From assembly GCF_001482385.1 (NCBI RefSeq), contig NZ_CP013611.1:248001-312000 (forward strand): 64,000 nt of DNA, in the 5' to 3' direction. Both the position numbers and the translations under genes were made by a program. Origin of the DNA: Pseudoalteromonas rubra (GTDB lineage Bacteria; Pseudomonadota; Gammaproteobacteria; Enterobacterales; Alteromonadaceae). Every line of letters begins with the position of its first letter. Positions within the stretch are counted from its first letter, which is position 1. The notes below the pieces were generated by a model. It was not told the origin of the DNA. It worked only from the letters and a program-made list of their open reading frames with translations, and did no database searches. Positions 37,675-51,169 of the stretch are shown here, piece by piece.

Positions 37675-39765
37675 CTAATGTTTGAGCTCTAATTGCTCGT
37701 ACATCGTAATTGCGGTGCGGATCAGGGCAGATACATCTAGAATAATGGCTACTTTGCCACTGCCGAGTATGGTTGCTCCGCTGATACATTTGAGGCCTTC
37801 GAACAGCCTCCCCAGGGGTTTTACAACGGTCTGAAACTCTCCTTGCAATGAGTCGACGACCAGACCGGCTCTGAGCGTGCCAAACTGGACGATAACCAGT
37901 GATTCCTTCGTATGTTCAATTTGCTGCTCTATCCCAAACAGGGCGCGCAGGCGAATAAAAGGCAGGACCTCAGTTCTGAGGTTAATGTAGTTCTTATCCT
38001 GAATGTCGGACTCAGAGACGACCTCATGCAATTCCAGGCATTCAACCACCGTGTCGAGGGGGATCACATAATCCTCGTCACCAACGGTAAACATAAACCC
38101 GTCAATAATGGATAGAGTCAGTGGCAGGCGAATAATAATTTTGGAGCCCAGCCCTTTTCTGCTGTCGACTTCCACGCTGCCCCGCAAGCTTTCAACATTG
38201 CGTTTGACCACGTCCATGCCCACGCCACGGCCCGAGATACTGGTTACGGCGGCGGCCGTGGAAAAGCCAGGTTCAAAGATGAGCAGATTGATTTCTTTGT
38301 CCTGCAAAGAGTGTTCTGCGCTTATCAGGCCATTTTCGATAGCGCGAGCCAGGATCTTACTCTGATCTAACCCCTTACCATCATCCTGGATCTCTATCAC
38401 AATTGAGCCAGAGTCATGATAGGCCTTGAGCGTGAGTTGACCACAGGCAGGCTTGCCTGCGGCGACACGTTCATCAGGTATTTCAATACCATGGTCTATG
38501 GCGTTGCGGATGATATGCATAAGCGGATCGCTGACTTTCTCAACAAAAGTTTTGTCCAGCTCAGTATCCGCGCCAATAATATTGAGCTCCACCTCTTTAC
38601 CCAGTTCGTCAGCCACATCCCGGACAACGCGTTTGAATTTATTAAAGGTTTCGCCAATTTGCACCATTCTGAGTTTAAGTGAGCTGTCACGAATGTTTTC
38701 GACTAATCGCTCTAGTAGTGCCATGGCTTCTATCAGGGTTTCGTTGCCGGTTTCGTGGGCCAGCAGATTCGTTCTGGCTCCGGTAATGACCATTTCTCCG
38801 ACTTGATCGATCAACCTGTCGAGCTTCATTGCCTCGACCCGCAAGGTTTTGCCGCTGTGCAGTTTGTTTTTCTTCTTATCTTTAATGGGGGCTGTTATCG
38901 GGCCATCATCTGGCGCTGGTACGGATGGCTCATTCGGTAAAAGTGACTGAGTGAGCTGTGACAGGGTTGACTGGAACTGAGATGGTTCCGGAAAGTACCG
39001 TGCGCATGCCTGGATTGCATCGTAACTGCACTGTTCTGGCGGCAAAATCTCTATAACCGCATCGTTTTTAATAAACTCGAAGACCTCTTCTATCGCCTCT
39101 TTGTTTTGACTTGTACGGAACAGCATCAGAAACGCCAGGTAGCTGGACTCAGGGTCATAGGGGGTTTGGGCATTCAGAGGAACAACATTCGTGGCTACTT
39201 CAAGCTCGGTCACTTCATTATTAAGAAAATGAATAAAAGGGAAGGGATCCAGGCCATTACGTAATACATTTTCGTTAGGAACAAAGCAGACAAACCAGAA
39301 ACCATTTTGCGGTAGTTTAGGGCTTTCAGAGGTGACAATGTTATCCTGTGGTGAAGCGGCATCGTCGATAAACTCACTGAATTGACCGCTCAGAGCTGCA
39401 AGTTGGGTCAGTTGCTGTGCACGGGGTTCACTGTCAGACGCGGCGAGCAGGATAAGTTCTTCGCACAGGTCTCCCGTCTCTAGGTAAAGAGAGAGCAGGG
39501 CTTTACTCATTTCCCGGTTTCCGTTTCGAACATCGTCAAGCACGGTTTCTGCAATGTGAGTCAGGCTCACGACGTAGTCAAAACCAAATAGGCCTGCACT
39601 GCCTTTAATGGTGTGGATGGCGCGGAAGATGGCGTTGATGGTTTCTTCCTGATCGGCGCCAGCGTCACTGGCTTCCATATCCAGCAAACAGTTTTCCATG
39701 TCGGCCAGCAACTCTTTGGACTCACTGACAAAAGTGGTAATGGCCGCGCTTAAATCAACAGACAT
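37675..39765 (-). CDS. cheA: Chemotaxis histidine kinase CheA
   Basis: A 696-residue CheA. The HPt domain has the phospho-acceptor His51 in IHTIKGSAGLFGFD. A variable region of about 200 residues follows where CheY usually docks. The dimerisation helices start near KTLRVEAMKLDRLIDQVGEM. The ATPase domain shows HIIRNAIDHGIEIPD, DDGKGLDQSKI and GRGVGMDVVKRNV. A C-terminal CheW-like domain begins with IIDGFMFTVGDEDYVIPLDT. It should autophosphorylate and pass phosphate to CheY and CheB. It lies between the STAS gene and the receptor gene. Confidence 0.96.
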   Translation of the reverse strand: MSVDLSAAITTFVSESKELLADMENCLLDMEASDAGADQEETINAIFRAIHTIKGSAGLFGFDYVVSLTHIAETVLDDVRNGNREMSKALLSLYLETGDLCEELILLAASDSEPRAQQLTQLAALSGQFSEFIDDAASPQDNIVTSESPKLPQNGFWFVCFVPNENVLRNGLDPFPFIHFLNNEVTELEVATNVVPLNAQTPYDPESSYLAFLMLFRTSQNKEAIEEVFEFIKNDAVIEILPPEQCSYDAIQACARYFPEPSQFQSTLSQLTQSLLPNEPSVPAPDDGPITAPIKDKKKNKLHSGKTLRVEAMKLDRLIDQVGEMVITGARTNLLAHETGNETLIEAMALLERLVENIRDSSLKLRMVQIGETFNKFKRVVRDVADELGKEVELNIIGADTELDKTFVEKVSDPLMHIIRNAIDHGIEIPDERVAAGKPACGQLTLKAYHDSGSIVIEIQDDGKGLDQSKILARAIENGLISAEHSLQDKEINLLIFEPGFSTAAAVTSISGRGVGMDVVKRNVESLRGSVEVDSRKGLGSKIIIRLPLTLSIIDGFMFTVGDEDYVIPLDTVVECLELHEVVSESDIQDKNYINLRTEVLPFIRLRALFGIEQQIEHTKESLVIVQFGTLRAGLVVDSLQGEFQTVVKPLGRLFEGLKCISGATILGSGKVAIILDVSALIRTAITMYEQLELKH

Positions 39766-39767
39766 AG

Positions 39768-40058
39768 CTAAGGTTCGCTTTCATTTGGAACGTCCAGGGA
39801 CACATTCAACAGGGTTAGCCTGGCTGTTAGCAGATCTGACAGGGTGAGGGCTTTAATCTGTACCCCAGTCGTCCGACAGTGATTCACCAGCCATACAGTC
39901 AACTGGATCCCTGCGCTATCGAGCTCTTCGACCTGACTTAAGTCGAGCTCTACTGACTGTTTGCTCTCTAAAAAAGCATTGAGCTCAGTGTGCACGTCTT
40001 GTACTTCGTAGATGGTCAATTCTGCCGGGAATTTAAAGCACTCTGACATCACGGTCAC
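39768..40058 (-). CDS. STAS-domain protein of chemosensory operon
   Basis: A 96-residue single STAS domain: FPAELTIYEVQDVHTELNAF, ELDLSQVEELDSAGIQLTVW, ending near LLNVSLDVP. The Ser in ELDSAGIQL corresponds to the serine phosphorylated in anti-sigma-factor antagonists, although no kinase partner is nearby. STAS genes between cheY and cheA occur in several gammaproteobacterial chemosensory operons; the role is poorly known. It overlaps cheY by 4 bases (ATGA) and lies 2 bases from cheA. Confidence 0.9.
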   Translation of the reverse strand: MTVMSECFKFPAELTIYEVQDVHTELNAFLESKQSVELDLSQVEELDSAGIQLTVWLVNHCRTTGVQIKALTLSDLLTARLTLLNVSLDVPNESEP

Positions 40059-40423
40059 ATCATCAATAATTTGGATACGGCTTGAAGCATTTGTGCTGGC
40101 TTAAATGGCTTTACCATCCAGGCCTTTGCGCCTGCTTTTTTGCCTTCTTCCATCATGCTCTGTTGATTTTCAGTAGTCAGCATAATGACGGGTGTAAACT
40201 TGTATTGTGGCAGCTGTTTGACATTTTTAACGAACTCAATGCCATTCATATTGGGCATATTGACGTCACTGATGATTAGGTGAACTTTGCTACCGGTGAG
40301 TTTACTGAGTGCATCTTTGCCATCGCAGGCTTCAATAACCTGATAGCCAGCCCCTGTTAGCGCAATATTTACGACCTGTCTTAAAGAATCAGAATCATCT
40401 ACAACTAAAATGGTTTTACTCAT
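40055..40423 (-). CDS. cheY: Chemotaxis response regulator CheY
   Basis: A 122-residue stand-alone receiver domain. Acidic pocket VVDDSDSLRQVV, phospho-acceptor Asp in IISDVNMPNMNG, Thr in VIMLTTENQ and Lys in WMVKPFKPAQM are all present. It should accept phosphate from the linked CheA; whether it acts on the flagellar motor or only as a phosphate sink cannot be told. It sits between the first receptor gene and the STAS gene. Confidence 0.94.
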   Translation of the reverse strand: MSKTILVVDDSDSLRQVVNIALTGAGYQVIEACDGKDALSKLTGSKVHLIISDVNMPNMNGIEFVKNVKQLPQYKFTPVIMLTTENQQSMMEEGKKAGAKAWMVKPFKPAQMLQAVSKLLMM

Positions 40424-40444
40424 AATGTACCCTCAGGCTGCATG

Positions 40445-41581
40445 TCAGAAAAAAGTAAGGTCGTCCACAGTGTCATCGTCCTTACTATTGTTGCCGCTAT
40501 GATTGGATGACAGAATATGTCGTTGCTCCCGGGTCGCAGCAGTACGAGAGAGCGTGTCACTGATCCGTTGATGATTAAATCGGGCGGTCTTGCTTTGGCG
40601 GCGCTCTTCAATGAATTTATCCAACTCTTGTGTCATGATCTCCAGCGCAATCGTTACGCTGTCTTGGATCTGATCGACCCGGTCCTGAAACTGCAGGTCA
40701 ACCAAAATCTCTGAGATTTTTTGTCGATTGTCTTCGTTAGAGGTCTGAAGTATGTGTGCCTGTTGCTCGACGTTTTGAGATAATGTGAGCCAGGTATCAA
40801 TTACTTCGTTGATTTGGAGTTGATACTTTTCCGTCAATGCCTGGCGTTCGGTTAATTCACTTTCCATCATCGTCATAGAGCTTTGCATTGCTTGTGCAAT
40901 AGACTCGACCATTTTGTTGATTTTGACCCCTGTCTCTCCACTTGAATTAGCCAGTGCACGCACTTCATCCGCAACAACAGCAAAGCCGCGGCCATTGTCA
41001 CCGGCACGCGCGGCTTCAATTGATGCATTCAGAGCCAGTAAATTGGTTTGCTCTGCAATTTTCGCGACATCGATGGACATTGCCTGCAATTCTTTGCTTT
41101 GTTCGACCATGGTTTTAAACGTCTCGGTACGTTGCTGTTGGCTGGTATTGGATTGTTCAAGATAAGCCAGGATCTGATTTAGCTGATCACGACTGTGTTG
41201 AGAAGTTTGTTGTAAGGTATTGGCACTGCTGTTATCCAGGCTACCTAAGGTTGCAGTGATATTGTTCACTAACTGGGAAAACTCACCAGACATATTGTCA
41301 ACCGCCTGCTTGGTCTGTTGTCGGGCACTGTTTATTTGTTCCCGCAACTGCGGGGTGATGGTGTGGCCCAATTGCTGCAGACAGGTGAGATCAGATTGCT
41401 GTCCGAGTGCTTGTTCTGGTTGAGGGTCCGTTGCCTCTGGTACGTCTGCCCTGGCAGCGCGAATGCTAACATACAGAGCGAGTCCAGACAGAGTGGTGAT
41501 AATCAGCGCAAAGGCCAGGTTTGATCCATACCAGGCGATCACAAATATGATTGACTGAATAGCAATGGAAAGTGGGATCAT
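40445..41581 (-). CDS. Methyl-accepting chemotaxis-type protein without periplasmic sensor
   Basis: About 378 residues. Two adjacent hydrophobic segments ([20 protein letters not shown] then [13 protein letters not shown]) leave almost no periplasmic loop. The cytoplasmic part is a methyl-accepting coiled coil with the tip [20 protein letters not shown] and [20 protein letters not shown]. There is no HAMP domain. It may sense an internal or membrane signal, or scaffold the complex. I chose the ATG at 41581; a GTG at 41593 is an alternative. It is the first gene of the operon. Confidence 0.88.
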   Translation of the reverse strand: MIPLSIAIQSIIFVIAWYGSNLAFALIITTLSGLALYVSIRAARADVPEATDPQPEQALGQQSDLTCLQQLGHTITPQLREQINSARQQTKQAVDNMSGEFSQLVNNITATLGSLDNSSANTLQQTSQHSRDQLNQILAYLEQSNTSQQQRTETFKTMVEQSKELQAMSIDVAKIAEQTNLLALNASIEAARAGDNGRGFAVVADEVRALANSSGETGVKINKMVESIAQAMQSSMTMMESELTERQALTEKYQLQINEVIDTWLTLSQNVEQQAHILQTSNEDNRQKISEILVDLQFQDRVDQIQDSVTIALEIMTQELDKFIEERRQSKTARFNHQRISDTLSRTAATREQRHILSSNHSGNNSKDDDTVDDLTFF

Positions 41582-41763
41582 AGTTACGACCACTTTGACC
41601 TGTTAGAAGATCCTTTAATCCTAGTCGAGACTATTTATTGTGCAAATCCAAATAATCACCTTGAATACTCTTGCGCTTAATACACCCGCTTGTGTAGTGT
41701 GATGCTTGCATCCGGTCGATTTAATTCATACAGTAGAGGAAATTTCCTCAAGCAGTAACAAGA

Positions 41764-42198
41764 ATGACGAAAGACAACACACAAATGAGTAAAGAAGAAC
41801 AACAAAAAATGCTTGCCCAGTGGCAACACACTTCCCTTCAGACTGCGCAGAAGTATCTTGCAGAAAAAGGCATAGTCGGTATCAATATTCAAACCGGTGA
41901 GTCCCGTATTTTGCCTCCTATCTGTGGTGTTTGGAAAATTAAAGACAATAAAGGCAAAGGGTACTGGGTTGTCTCTGGTAAAGTCCCAACAGATGCGATG
42001 CCTGTGAGCGGGGCAGCGGATGCTCGCGCCGCACTCAAACACTTTTCTTATCAATGGCAAATCAAAGCCGATAAAATCCTCGGCGCAGAGCACCCTGATC
42101 CGACACAGGCCGAATATGCTAATTTCCTTATTCACCATGCTCATGGCGTCTATGATTTGGCTAACAGAGAGCAGTTATGGGCTAATGCAGCATCGTAA
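41764..42198 (+). CDS. DUF4826 family protein
   Basis: A 144-residue cytoplasmic protein without signal or membrane helix: LQTAQKYLAEKGIVGINIQT, then LPPICGVWKIKDNKGKGYWV, then AALKHFSYQWQIKADKI. The pattern matches DUF4826 proteins of marine gammaproteobacteria as I recall them; the function is unknown. Its last 17 bases overlap the end of the convergent GNAT gene. Confidence 0.75.
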   Translation: MTKDNTQMSKEEQQKMLAQWQHTSLQTAQKYLAEKGIVGINIQTGESRILPPICGVWKIKDNKGKGYWVVSGKVPTDAMPVSGAADARAALKHFSYQWQIKADKILGAEHPDPTQAEYANFLIHHAHGVYDLANREQLWANAAS

Positions 42199-42640
42199 AC
42201 GGCTCTGAGTTCATTTCTTTTACCGGGCATTTCATTCGCTGTCTTGGAATGCCTGCTTCCATAAATACACCGCCTTGTTTGGAAAAGCCGGATTTCAAAA
42301 AGGTGGGCACCTCGTCCAAAATGCACTGTACGAAGACGTTCTCATAGCCTTTTTGTTCTGCCAGTATACTAAGAAAGCTGATCAAAGACTGATAGGCTTC
42401 ACGGTTTCTGTGTGCCCGAATGATTGCAATTCGACTGATCAGACCATCACAACATAACCTGCCGGTTCCAATTGGGCACTGATTTTCGTCCCGCACGAGA
42501 ACATGTTCCGCAGTTTTATCGTGTTGATCAAATTCTACTTCCCTTGGCAGGTGAAGCTCGCAAACGAAGACTCGCTCGCGGATTTGGCGCAGTTGTCCCT
42601 GAGTTTTTTGCCAACTCACTCTATCGACGTGGTAATTCAT
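42182..42640 (-). CDS. GNAT-family N-acetyltransferase
   Basis: A 152-residue protein with a GNAT-like fold: LRQIRERVFVCELHLPREVE near the start, GTGRLCCDGLISRIAIIRAH, and the acetyl-CoA loop region HRNREAYQSLISFLSILAEQ. Such small acetyltransferases usually act on a small molecule or a protein N terminus; the substrate is unknown. It converges with the DUF4826 gene and overlaps it by 17 bases. Confidence 0.82.
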   Translation of the reverse strand: MNYHVDRVSWQKTQGQLRQIRERVFVCELHLPREVEFDQHDKTAEHVLVRDENQCPIGTGRLCCDGLISRIAIIRAHRNREAYQSLISFLSILAEQKGYENVFVQCILDEVPTFLKSGFSKQGGVFMEAGIPRQRMKCPVKEMNSEPFTMLH

Positions 42641-42760
42641 GATTGCCTCGCATCAAACATCATAATCACGCCTGATTAGGGGATCAGCCTGTGCTATTTA
42701 TTATTGTGGCACCGACTTGGTCGATGCCTTATTGTGTGACTAACCCTCAGATTCAGGTAA

Positions 42761-43915
42761 TTACACCCAGTCCTCAATGTAAAAGGACCCATCGTTAATA
42801 AGCGTAGTTAATGTTTGTTTAAATTCCAAACATGCAAACTCACTTAATAATGAAGATACGGGCGTACAACTCTGATCTGTCAGCTTTTTAACGGCTGGTA
42901 AGACCTCAAGTGGAAGGGTGAAATTTTGCCCATTCACGCTCATTATCACCGTGTGTGTCGTTAACTGATACAGTGCTCTGACGCCTCCTGACCGTACTAG
43001 GGTGTCTTGGGGCGAAATATCATCTTGTAAGGTGTCAGCAGTCAGTGGCGGATCGAGTGGTGCCAGATCCATTTCATGCTTAGGCTCACTGAGTGTCTGT
43101 CCCAGCCATTGGTCGAAGATGTCGCTGTCATGCAGTATCGATTCCAGCATGGTGCGGATCTTCCCTTTGTCCTGACGACTGACCTCGCCCAGAGAGTCAC
43201 GCAGCGAGAGATCAGGGTCGCTGTAACGAGTTGTGCCTAACTCTGCATCTATCAGGTGATCAGCCAGGCTTGAGAGTAGATCTTTTTGATCTGGAGCCCT
43301 GAAACCAACAGAATAGTTCATTGCATTTTCAACAGCATAGCCTTCATGAGGGCAGCCGGGTGGAATGTACAAGATATCACCCGGTTCCAGTTCTGCATCA
43401 ATGCAGGCTGCAAATTGCTCTACCTGTAAGAGGCTTTTGTTCTGCGCAAATTGTTTCAGGCTGGCGTCAGGCATACCGACGCGCCAACGTCTTTTCCCCT
43501 GGCCCTGAATGATAAACACGTCGTATTGGTCAAGGTGTGGACCAACACCACCCCCCGGCGTAGAAAAACTGATCATCAGATCGTCAATACGCCAGTTTGG
43601 AATAAAGCGAAAGGGTTCCAGTAAGCTGGCAGCCTGAGGGTGCCAGTGATCAACGGCCTGTACCAGCAAAGTACTGTGCTGCTCTGTCAGCAACGAAAAG
43701 TCTTCAAACGGACCATGGTGTGCATCCCAGTGATTGTCGTGGTTGGTGACGATCCGAGACTCAATATTGTCTTCCATTGCCAGGCCTGCCAGTTCTTCTG
43801 GTGACAGTGGATCGATGAAATTCTGAAAGCCTTGTTTGATAAGTAGAGGTTTTTTTTGCCAGTACTGGGCGAGAAACGCGGCCTCAGTCAGGGCATTGAT
43901 AGATAGCTGATACAT
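42761..43915 (-). CDS. roxA: Ribosomal protein uL16 3-hydroxylase (JmjC family, RoxA/YcfD)
   Basis: A 384-residue Fe(II)/2-oxoglutarate oxygenase. The JmjC iron motif is HLD in GPHLDQYDVFIIQGQGKRRW, with the distal His in GCPHEGYAVENAMNYSVGFR. In E. coli the homologue hydroxylates an Arg of uL16. It starts WQKKPLLIKQGFQNFIDPLS. I chose the ATG at 43915, 9 bases after GGAG; the upstream frame to 43996 runs through the purB terminator and is not coding. Confidence 0.92.
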   Translation of the reverse strand: MYQLSINALTEAAFLAQYWQKKPLLIKQGFQNFIDPLSPEELAGLAMEDNIESRIVTNHDNHWDAHHGPFEDFSLLTEQHSTLLVQAVDHWHPQAASLLEPFRFIPNWRIDDLMISFSTPGGGVGPHLDQYDVFIIQGQGKRRWRVGMPDASLKQFAQNKSLLQVEQFAACIDAELEPGDILYIPPGCPHEGYAVENAMNYSVGFRAPDQKDLLSSLADHLIDAELGTTRYSDPDLSLRDSLGEVSRQDKGKIRTMLESILHDSDIFDQWLGQTLSEPKHEMDLAPLDPPLTADTLQDDISPQDTLVRSGGVRALYQLTTHTVIMSVNGQNFTLPLEVLPAVKKLTDQSCTPVSSLLSEFACLEFKQTLTTLINDGSFYIEDWV

Positions 43916-43927
43916 AAAGTGACTCCA

Positions 43928-43969
43928 ATAAAAAAGCGAAAGTCCGGCACTATGCCACGACTTTCGCTT
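43928..43969 (-). terminator. Rho-independent terminator downstream of purB
   Basis: On the minus strand AAGCGAAAGTC pairs with GACTTTCGCTT, with an inner GGCA/TGCC pair, and T6 follows. It lies about 185 bases after the purB stop and just before the roxA ribosome site, so roxA needs its own promoter in 43970-44153 or depends on read-through. Confidence 0.85.
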
Positions 43970-43989
43970 CTCAGGCTTATTTCTGAGTG

Positions 43990-44010
43990 ATACCAATTTG
44001 CATAATTAAG
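43990..44010. repeat. Copy of the ATACCAATTTGC end motif
   Basis: ATACCAATTTGCATAATTAAG matches the right end of the MITE-like element at 1132-1305 over its first 12 bases. No matching opposite end is clear before purB at 44154, so this may be a truncated element or a common intergenic repeat. The rest of 43970-44153 holds no gene. Confidence 0.4.
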
Positions 44011-44153
44011 CCGCCCATGCTGAGGCAAGAAGACCTCGCTTGTCACCGGTCAAAAGTGTCCGAATCTATCTCTGAAGTATAGGTTCTTAACGAACATTTT
44101 TAACACTGTGAGCGGCAGATTATATCTTTCAAACTGGTTATTAATGCTTAGTA

Positions 44154-45536
<1,383 letters not shown>

Positions 45537-45557
45537 CTAATTGGTTTTGAACGATAT

Positions 45558-46160
45558 TTAAATATAACTTTGTGCAGCAGTAATGATTTTTTTCTTCGCA
45601 AAGAAAAATTGACGACGCTTACCACCAAGCTGACGCCATAACACTGCGCTGCGGATCCCGGCCAGTAACAGGGCCCGGATCTGATGTTGTACATGAGATT
45701 GTTTGAGCAACTCGGGTTTACCAAAAATTTGGATTTTTGGGCCCACCGGACTTACAACCTGGCTATAGATATCAGCCAAAGCGGCAACGATTTGCTCGTC
45801 ACCGATATCGAAGTGCTGAAGTTGCCTGTCGAGTTGTTCAATACGCTTGCCCAGTTCAGCTAGAGCTTTGCTATTGGCTGACAGCGCGCGTTCTAATTGC
45901 ATCAGACTACCGACGTATTTGACCATTTCCACGTCCTTCTCACCTTGCGCACTCAGCTGATCTGCGAGTGCACGACAGCCTTGCTTGACGGCACCGGGGT
46001 CTTCGTAGACATCCTGAGGGTTTTGCGGCGAAGTAATAGTGATACTTTTTAATATACTGTCTGTTTCGTGGCTATTAAAGGTGCCATATCGGGCGCATTT
46101 CTGGACAAGCTTGGCAATTTGACACATAGCTGCCAGTGGGATCACGACTTCACGCTGCAT
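45558..46160 (-). CDS. hflD: High frequency lysogenization protein HflD homologue
   Basis: A 200-residue mostly helical protein that matches HflD by position and pattern (AAMCQIAKLVQKCARYGTF, YVGSLMQLERALSANSKALA, QHQIRALLLAGIRSAVLWRQ). In E. coli it is a peripheral membrane protein that affects lambda CII; its cell role is unclear. It overlaps mnmA by one base (TAATG). Confidence 0.92.
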   Translation of the reverse strand: MQREVVIPLAAMCQIAKLVQKCARYGTFNSHETDSILKSITITSPQNPQDVYEDPGAVKQGCRALADQLSAQGEKDVEMVKYVGSLMQLERALSANSKALAELGKRIEQLDRQLQHFDIGDEQIVAALADIYSQVVSPVGPKIQIFGKPELLKQSHVQHQIRALLLAGIRSAVLWRQLGGKRRQFFFAKKKIITAAQSYI

Positions 46161-47260
46161 TATTTGATCACCGACTCAATGATACCACCACCCAGACACA
46201 CATCATCGAGGTAAAAGACTGCAGATTGACCAGGTGTCACTGCTTTTTGTGGTTCATCAAACAACACGCGTGCCATGCCATCCTGACCGACCAGTAATGT
46301 ACATGGAATGTCTTCCTGGCGATAACGGGTCTTAACTGTACAACGTGTTGTGCCCTGTGGACCCACGCGATCAACCCAATGTAGCTGGTTGGCGTTGAGG
46401 CCATTACTGAACAGGCGAGGGTGGTTTTTGCCTTGCCCGACGATCAATACATTGCGTTCAACGTCTTTATCGACCACATACCAGGGTTCGCCGGAGCCTT
46501 CTTTCATTCCGCCGATCAATAACCCTTTGCGCTGACCCAAAGTGTGATACATCAGGCCTTCATGTTCACCAACATGGTTGCCTTCGCTGTCTTCAATATT
46601 GCCAGGCTGAGCTGGCAAAAACTTTTGCAGGAAGTCTTTAAACTTGCGCTCACCAATAAAGCAAATACCGGTGCTGTCTTTCTTATTGTGAGTAATTAAA
46701 TCCTGCTCTTCCGCGATGCGGCGTACTTCGGGTTTCTCGATATTGCCGACCGGGAAAAGTGTTTGTGCCACGTGCTCATGGCTGAGTGTGTAAAGGAAGT
46801 AGCTTTGATCTTTATTGTTATCAAGCCCACGCAGCATGGCAAACTTGCCATCTCGTTCCTCACGACGTACGTAGTGACCTGTCGCGATATAGTCAGCACC
46901 CAGTGCTTCGGCGGCAAATTCTAAGAAAGCCTTAAATTTGATTTCTTTGTTGCACATGATATCCGGGTTTGGTGTGCGACCGGCTTTGTATTCGGCAAGG
47001 AAATACTCGAATACATTGTCCCAGTATTCTGCAGCAAAGTTAACGGTATGCAACTCAATGCCTAATTTATCGCATACTGCCTGAGCGTCTTTTAAATCTT
47101 CAGCGGCGGCACAGTATTCGTCATTGTCGTCTTCTTCCCAGTTCTTCATGAACAGGCCTTCAACCTGATAGCCTTGCTGTTTAAGCAGGTAGGCCGAAAC
47201 GGAGGAATCTACGCCGCCGGACATGCCGACGATGACTTTAATTTGACTGTTATCGCTCAT
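46160..47260 (-). CDS. mnmA: tRNA-specific 2-thiouridylase MnmA
   Basis: A 366-residue enzyme that places sulfur on U34 of tRNA Lys, Glu and Gln. PP-loop motif [12 protein letters not shown] is at the N terminus. The two catalytic Cys lie in [13 protein letters not shown] and [13 protein letters not shown]. The C-terminal beta-barrel domain is complete. It heads the mnmA-hflD-purB group. Confidence 0.97.
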   Translation of the reverse strand: MSDNSQIKVIVGMSGGVDSSVSAYLLKQQGYQVEGLFMKNWEEDDNDEYCAAAEDLKDAQAVCDKLGIELHTVNFAAEYWDNVFEYFLAEYKAGRTPNPDIMCNKEIKFKAFLEFAAEALGADYIATGHYVRREERDGKFAMLRGLDNNKDQSYFLYTLSHEHVAQTLFPVGNIEKPEVRRIAEEQDLITHNKKDSTGICFIGERKFKDFLQKFLPAQPGNIEDSEGNHVGEHEGLMYHTLGQRKGLLIGGMKEGSGEPWYVVDKDVERNVLIVGQGKNHPRLFSNGLNANQLHWVDRVGPQGTTRCTVKTRYRQEDIPCTLLVGQDGMARVLFDEPQKAVTPGQSAVFYLDDVCLGGGIIESVIK

Positions 47261-47367
47261 AAACTCGCTGTGTATTTTGATTACAAAAAAGTGAGCTGCA
47301 TTATAGCATGTAAATCAAGGTGCCCGGAAGTCGCGGGCCGATTAATCCCAAGTTTTTCATCGTCGGG

Positions 47368-48012
47368 CTAAGTGGTTTTCATCACGCGATACTGGCCGTT
47401 TTCAATCCCATCAAGCGTGTAGGGGCCGATCCGGTAGCGGATCAGTCGCAGGGTCGGGTAGCCAACATGTGCTGTCATGCGTCTCACCTGACGGTTACGA
47501 CCTTCTGATATGGTGATTTCCAGCCAGCTGGTGGGAATGTTCTTACGTTCGCGGATAGGGGGAGTGCGTGGCCATACATCGGGAGCTTTGATCACGCGCA
47601 CTTTGGCTGGTCGTGTCGGCCCGTCTTTGAGCATGACCCCCTCGCGCAGTGCATGCAGCGCGGTGTCATCGGGTTCACCTTCTACCTGAACCCAATAGGT
47701 TTTGTCGGTTTTTTTGCCCGGCTCGGTCAGCTTATGTTGTAAGCGGCCGCAATTGGTGAGTAACAGCAGGCCTTCGCTGTCTCGGTCGAGTCGTCCTGCG
47801 GCATAAACATCTTTTATATCAACAAAGCTGGCGAGTGTTTGGCGATTTTGATCGTCGGTAAACTGGCACAGGACATCAAAGGGTTTATTAAACAGAATGA
47901 TTTTAACCTGATCTGGCGAGAGCTTAGGTTTATTCGTTCGTTTTGTGCCGGGACGTTTATGAGTAGGGCGCTTGGCAGTGTGTGTTCGGTTTTTTGTGCG
48001 CTGTGCAGGCAT
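47368..48012 (-). CDS. rluE: 23S rRNA pseudouridine(2457) synthase RluE
   Basis: About 214 residues. A basic N-terminal tail ([16 protein letters not shown]) precedes the RsuA/RluB-type catalytic domain: [20 protein letters not shown], catalytic Asp in [17 protein letters not shown], then [20 protein letters not shown]. There is no S4 domain, as in RluE. I chose the ATG at 48012; the frame runs back to 48054 without a good start. Confidence 0.9.
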   Translation of the reverse strand: MPAQRTKNRTHTAKRPTHKRPGTKRTNKPKLSPDQVKIILFNKPFDVLCQFTDDQNRQTLASFVDIKDVYAAGRLDRDSEGLLLLTNCGRLQHKLTEPGKKTDKTYWVQVEGEPDDTALHALREGVMLKDGPTRPAKVRVIKAPDVWPRTPPIRERKNIPTSWLEITISEGRNRQVRRMTAHVGYPTLRLIRYRIGPYTLDGIENGQYRVMKTT

Positions 48013-48070
48013 AGTCACTAGTATAGCTGAGTTGCGATGGCGCGAGTGTAGCAAAGAATGGCGGCAAAGA

Positions 48071-48098
48071 AAAAAGGTGGCTGTCAGGCCACCTTTTT
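48071..48098. terminator. Bidirectional terminator after idh
   Basis: GGTGGC-TGTCAG-GCCACC is flanked by A-rich sequence and T5. It lies 16 bases past the idh stop on the minus strand. Confidence 0.9.
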
Positions 48099-48113
48099 AC
48101 AGCAATGAATGTA

Positions 48114-50744
<2,631 letters not shown>

Positions 50745-50963
50745 CTAAACAACTTCCTCCGCTATCGGCGCGATGTTGGTAGCGTGCAGCCCTTTGGGAC
50801 CTTCTTGCAGATCGAATGTTACATCCTGACCGGCTTTAAGCGTTTTGTATCCATCCATTACAATCGTGGAGTAATGGGCAAAGATATCTTCTTCGCTGCC
50901 GTCTTCTACGATGAAACCAAACCCTTTGGCATTATTGAACCATTTGACTTTTCCGCAAGCCAT
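50745..50963 (-). CDS. cspD: Cold-shock-domain protein CspD
   Basis: A 72-residue cold-shock domain with RNP motifs KGFGFIVED and DIFAHYSTI. It resembles CspD, which in E. coli is induced at stationary phase and inhibits replication. It is divergent from clpS, as in many gammaproteobacteria, with 206 bases between starts. Confidence 0.92.
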   Translation of the reverse strand: MACGKVKWFNNAKGFGFIVEDGSEEDIFAHYSTIVMDGYKTLKAGQDVTFDLQEGPKGLHATNIAPIAEEVV

Positions 50964-51134
50964 ACTTCTACATCCTTCTATAAGTTGACTAAATTAAGTT
51001 AATCTAACCTTTGAAATTTGCTAAGCTGCCCATATGATTATTATGTCCAGCTAGGTAAAGACTGTAGTTTATTTGGCCAGACAGTCAAGTTTTTAAAGCG
51101 ATTTTTTAACAATTTATTTATTTTTCAATTCAAG

Positions 51135-51164
51135 TTGCTTGAGTTGATAAGACAAGACTATATT
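51135..51164 (+). promoter_or_regulatory. Candidate clpS promoter, possibly giving a leaderless mRNA
   Basis: A -35-like TTGCTT (51135-51140) and a -10-like TATATT (51159-51164) are separated by 18 bases. The expected start of transcription is at or within one base of the clpS ATG at 51170. No ribosome site precedes that ATG. Confidence 0.45.
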
Positions 51165-51169
51165 TTATT

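Noticed and set aside
41677..42144. 155-residue frame opposite the DUF4826 gene
   Set aside because: It is fully antisense to a gene with good coding character, and its sequence is rich in Phe, Cys and His in the way typical of shadow frames.
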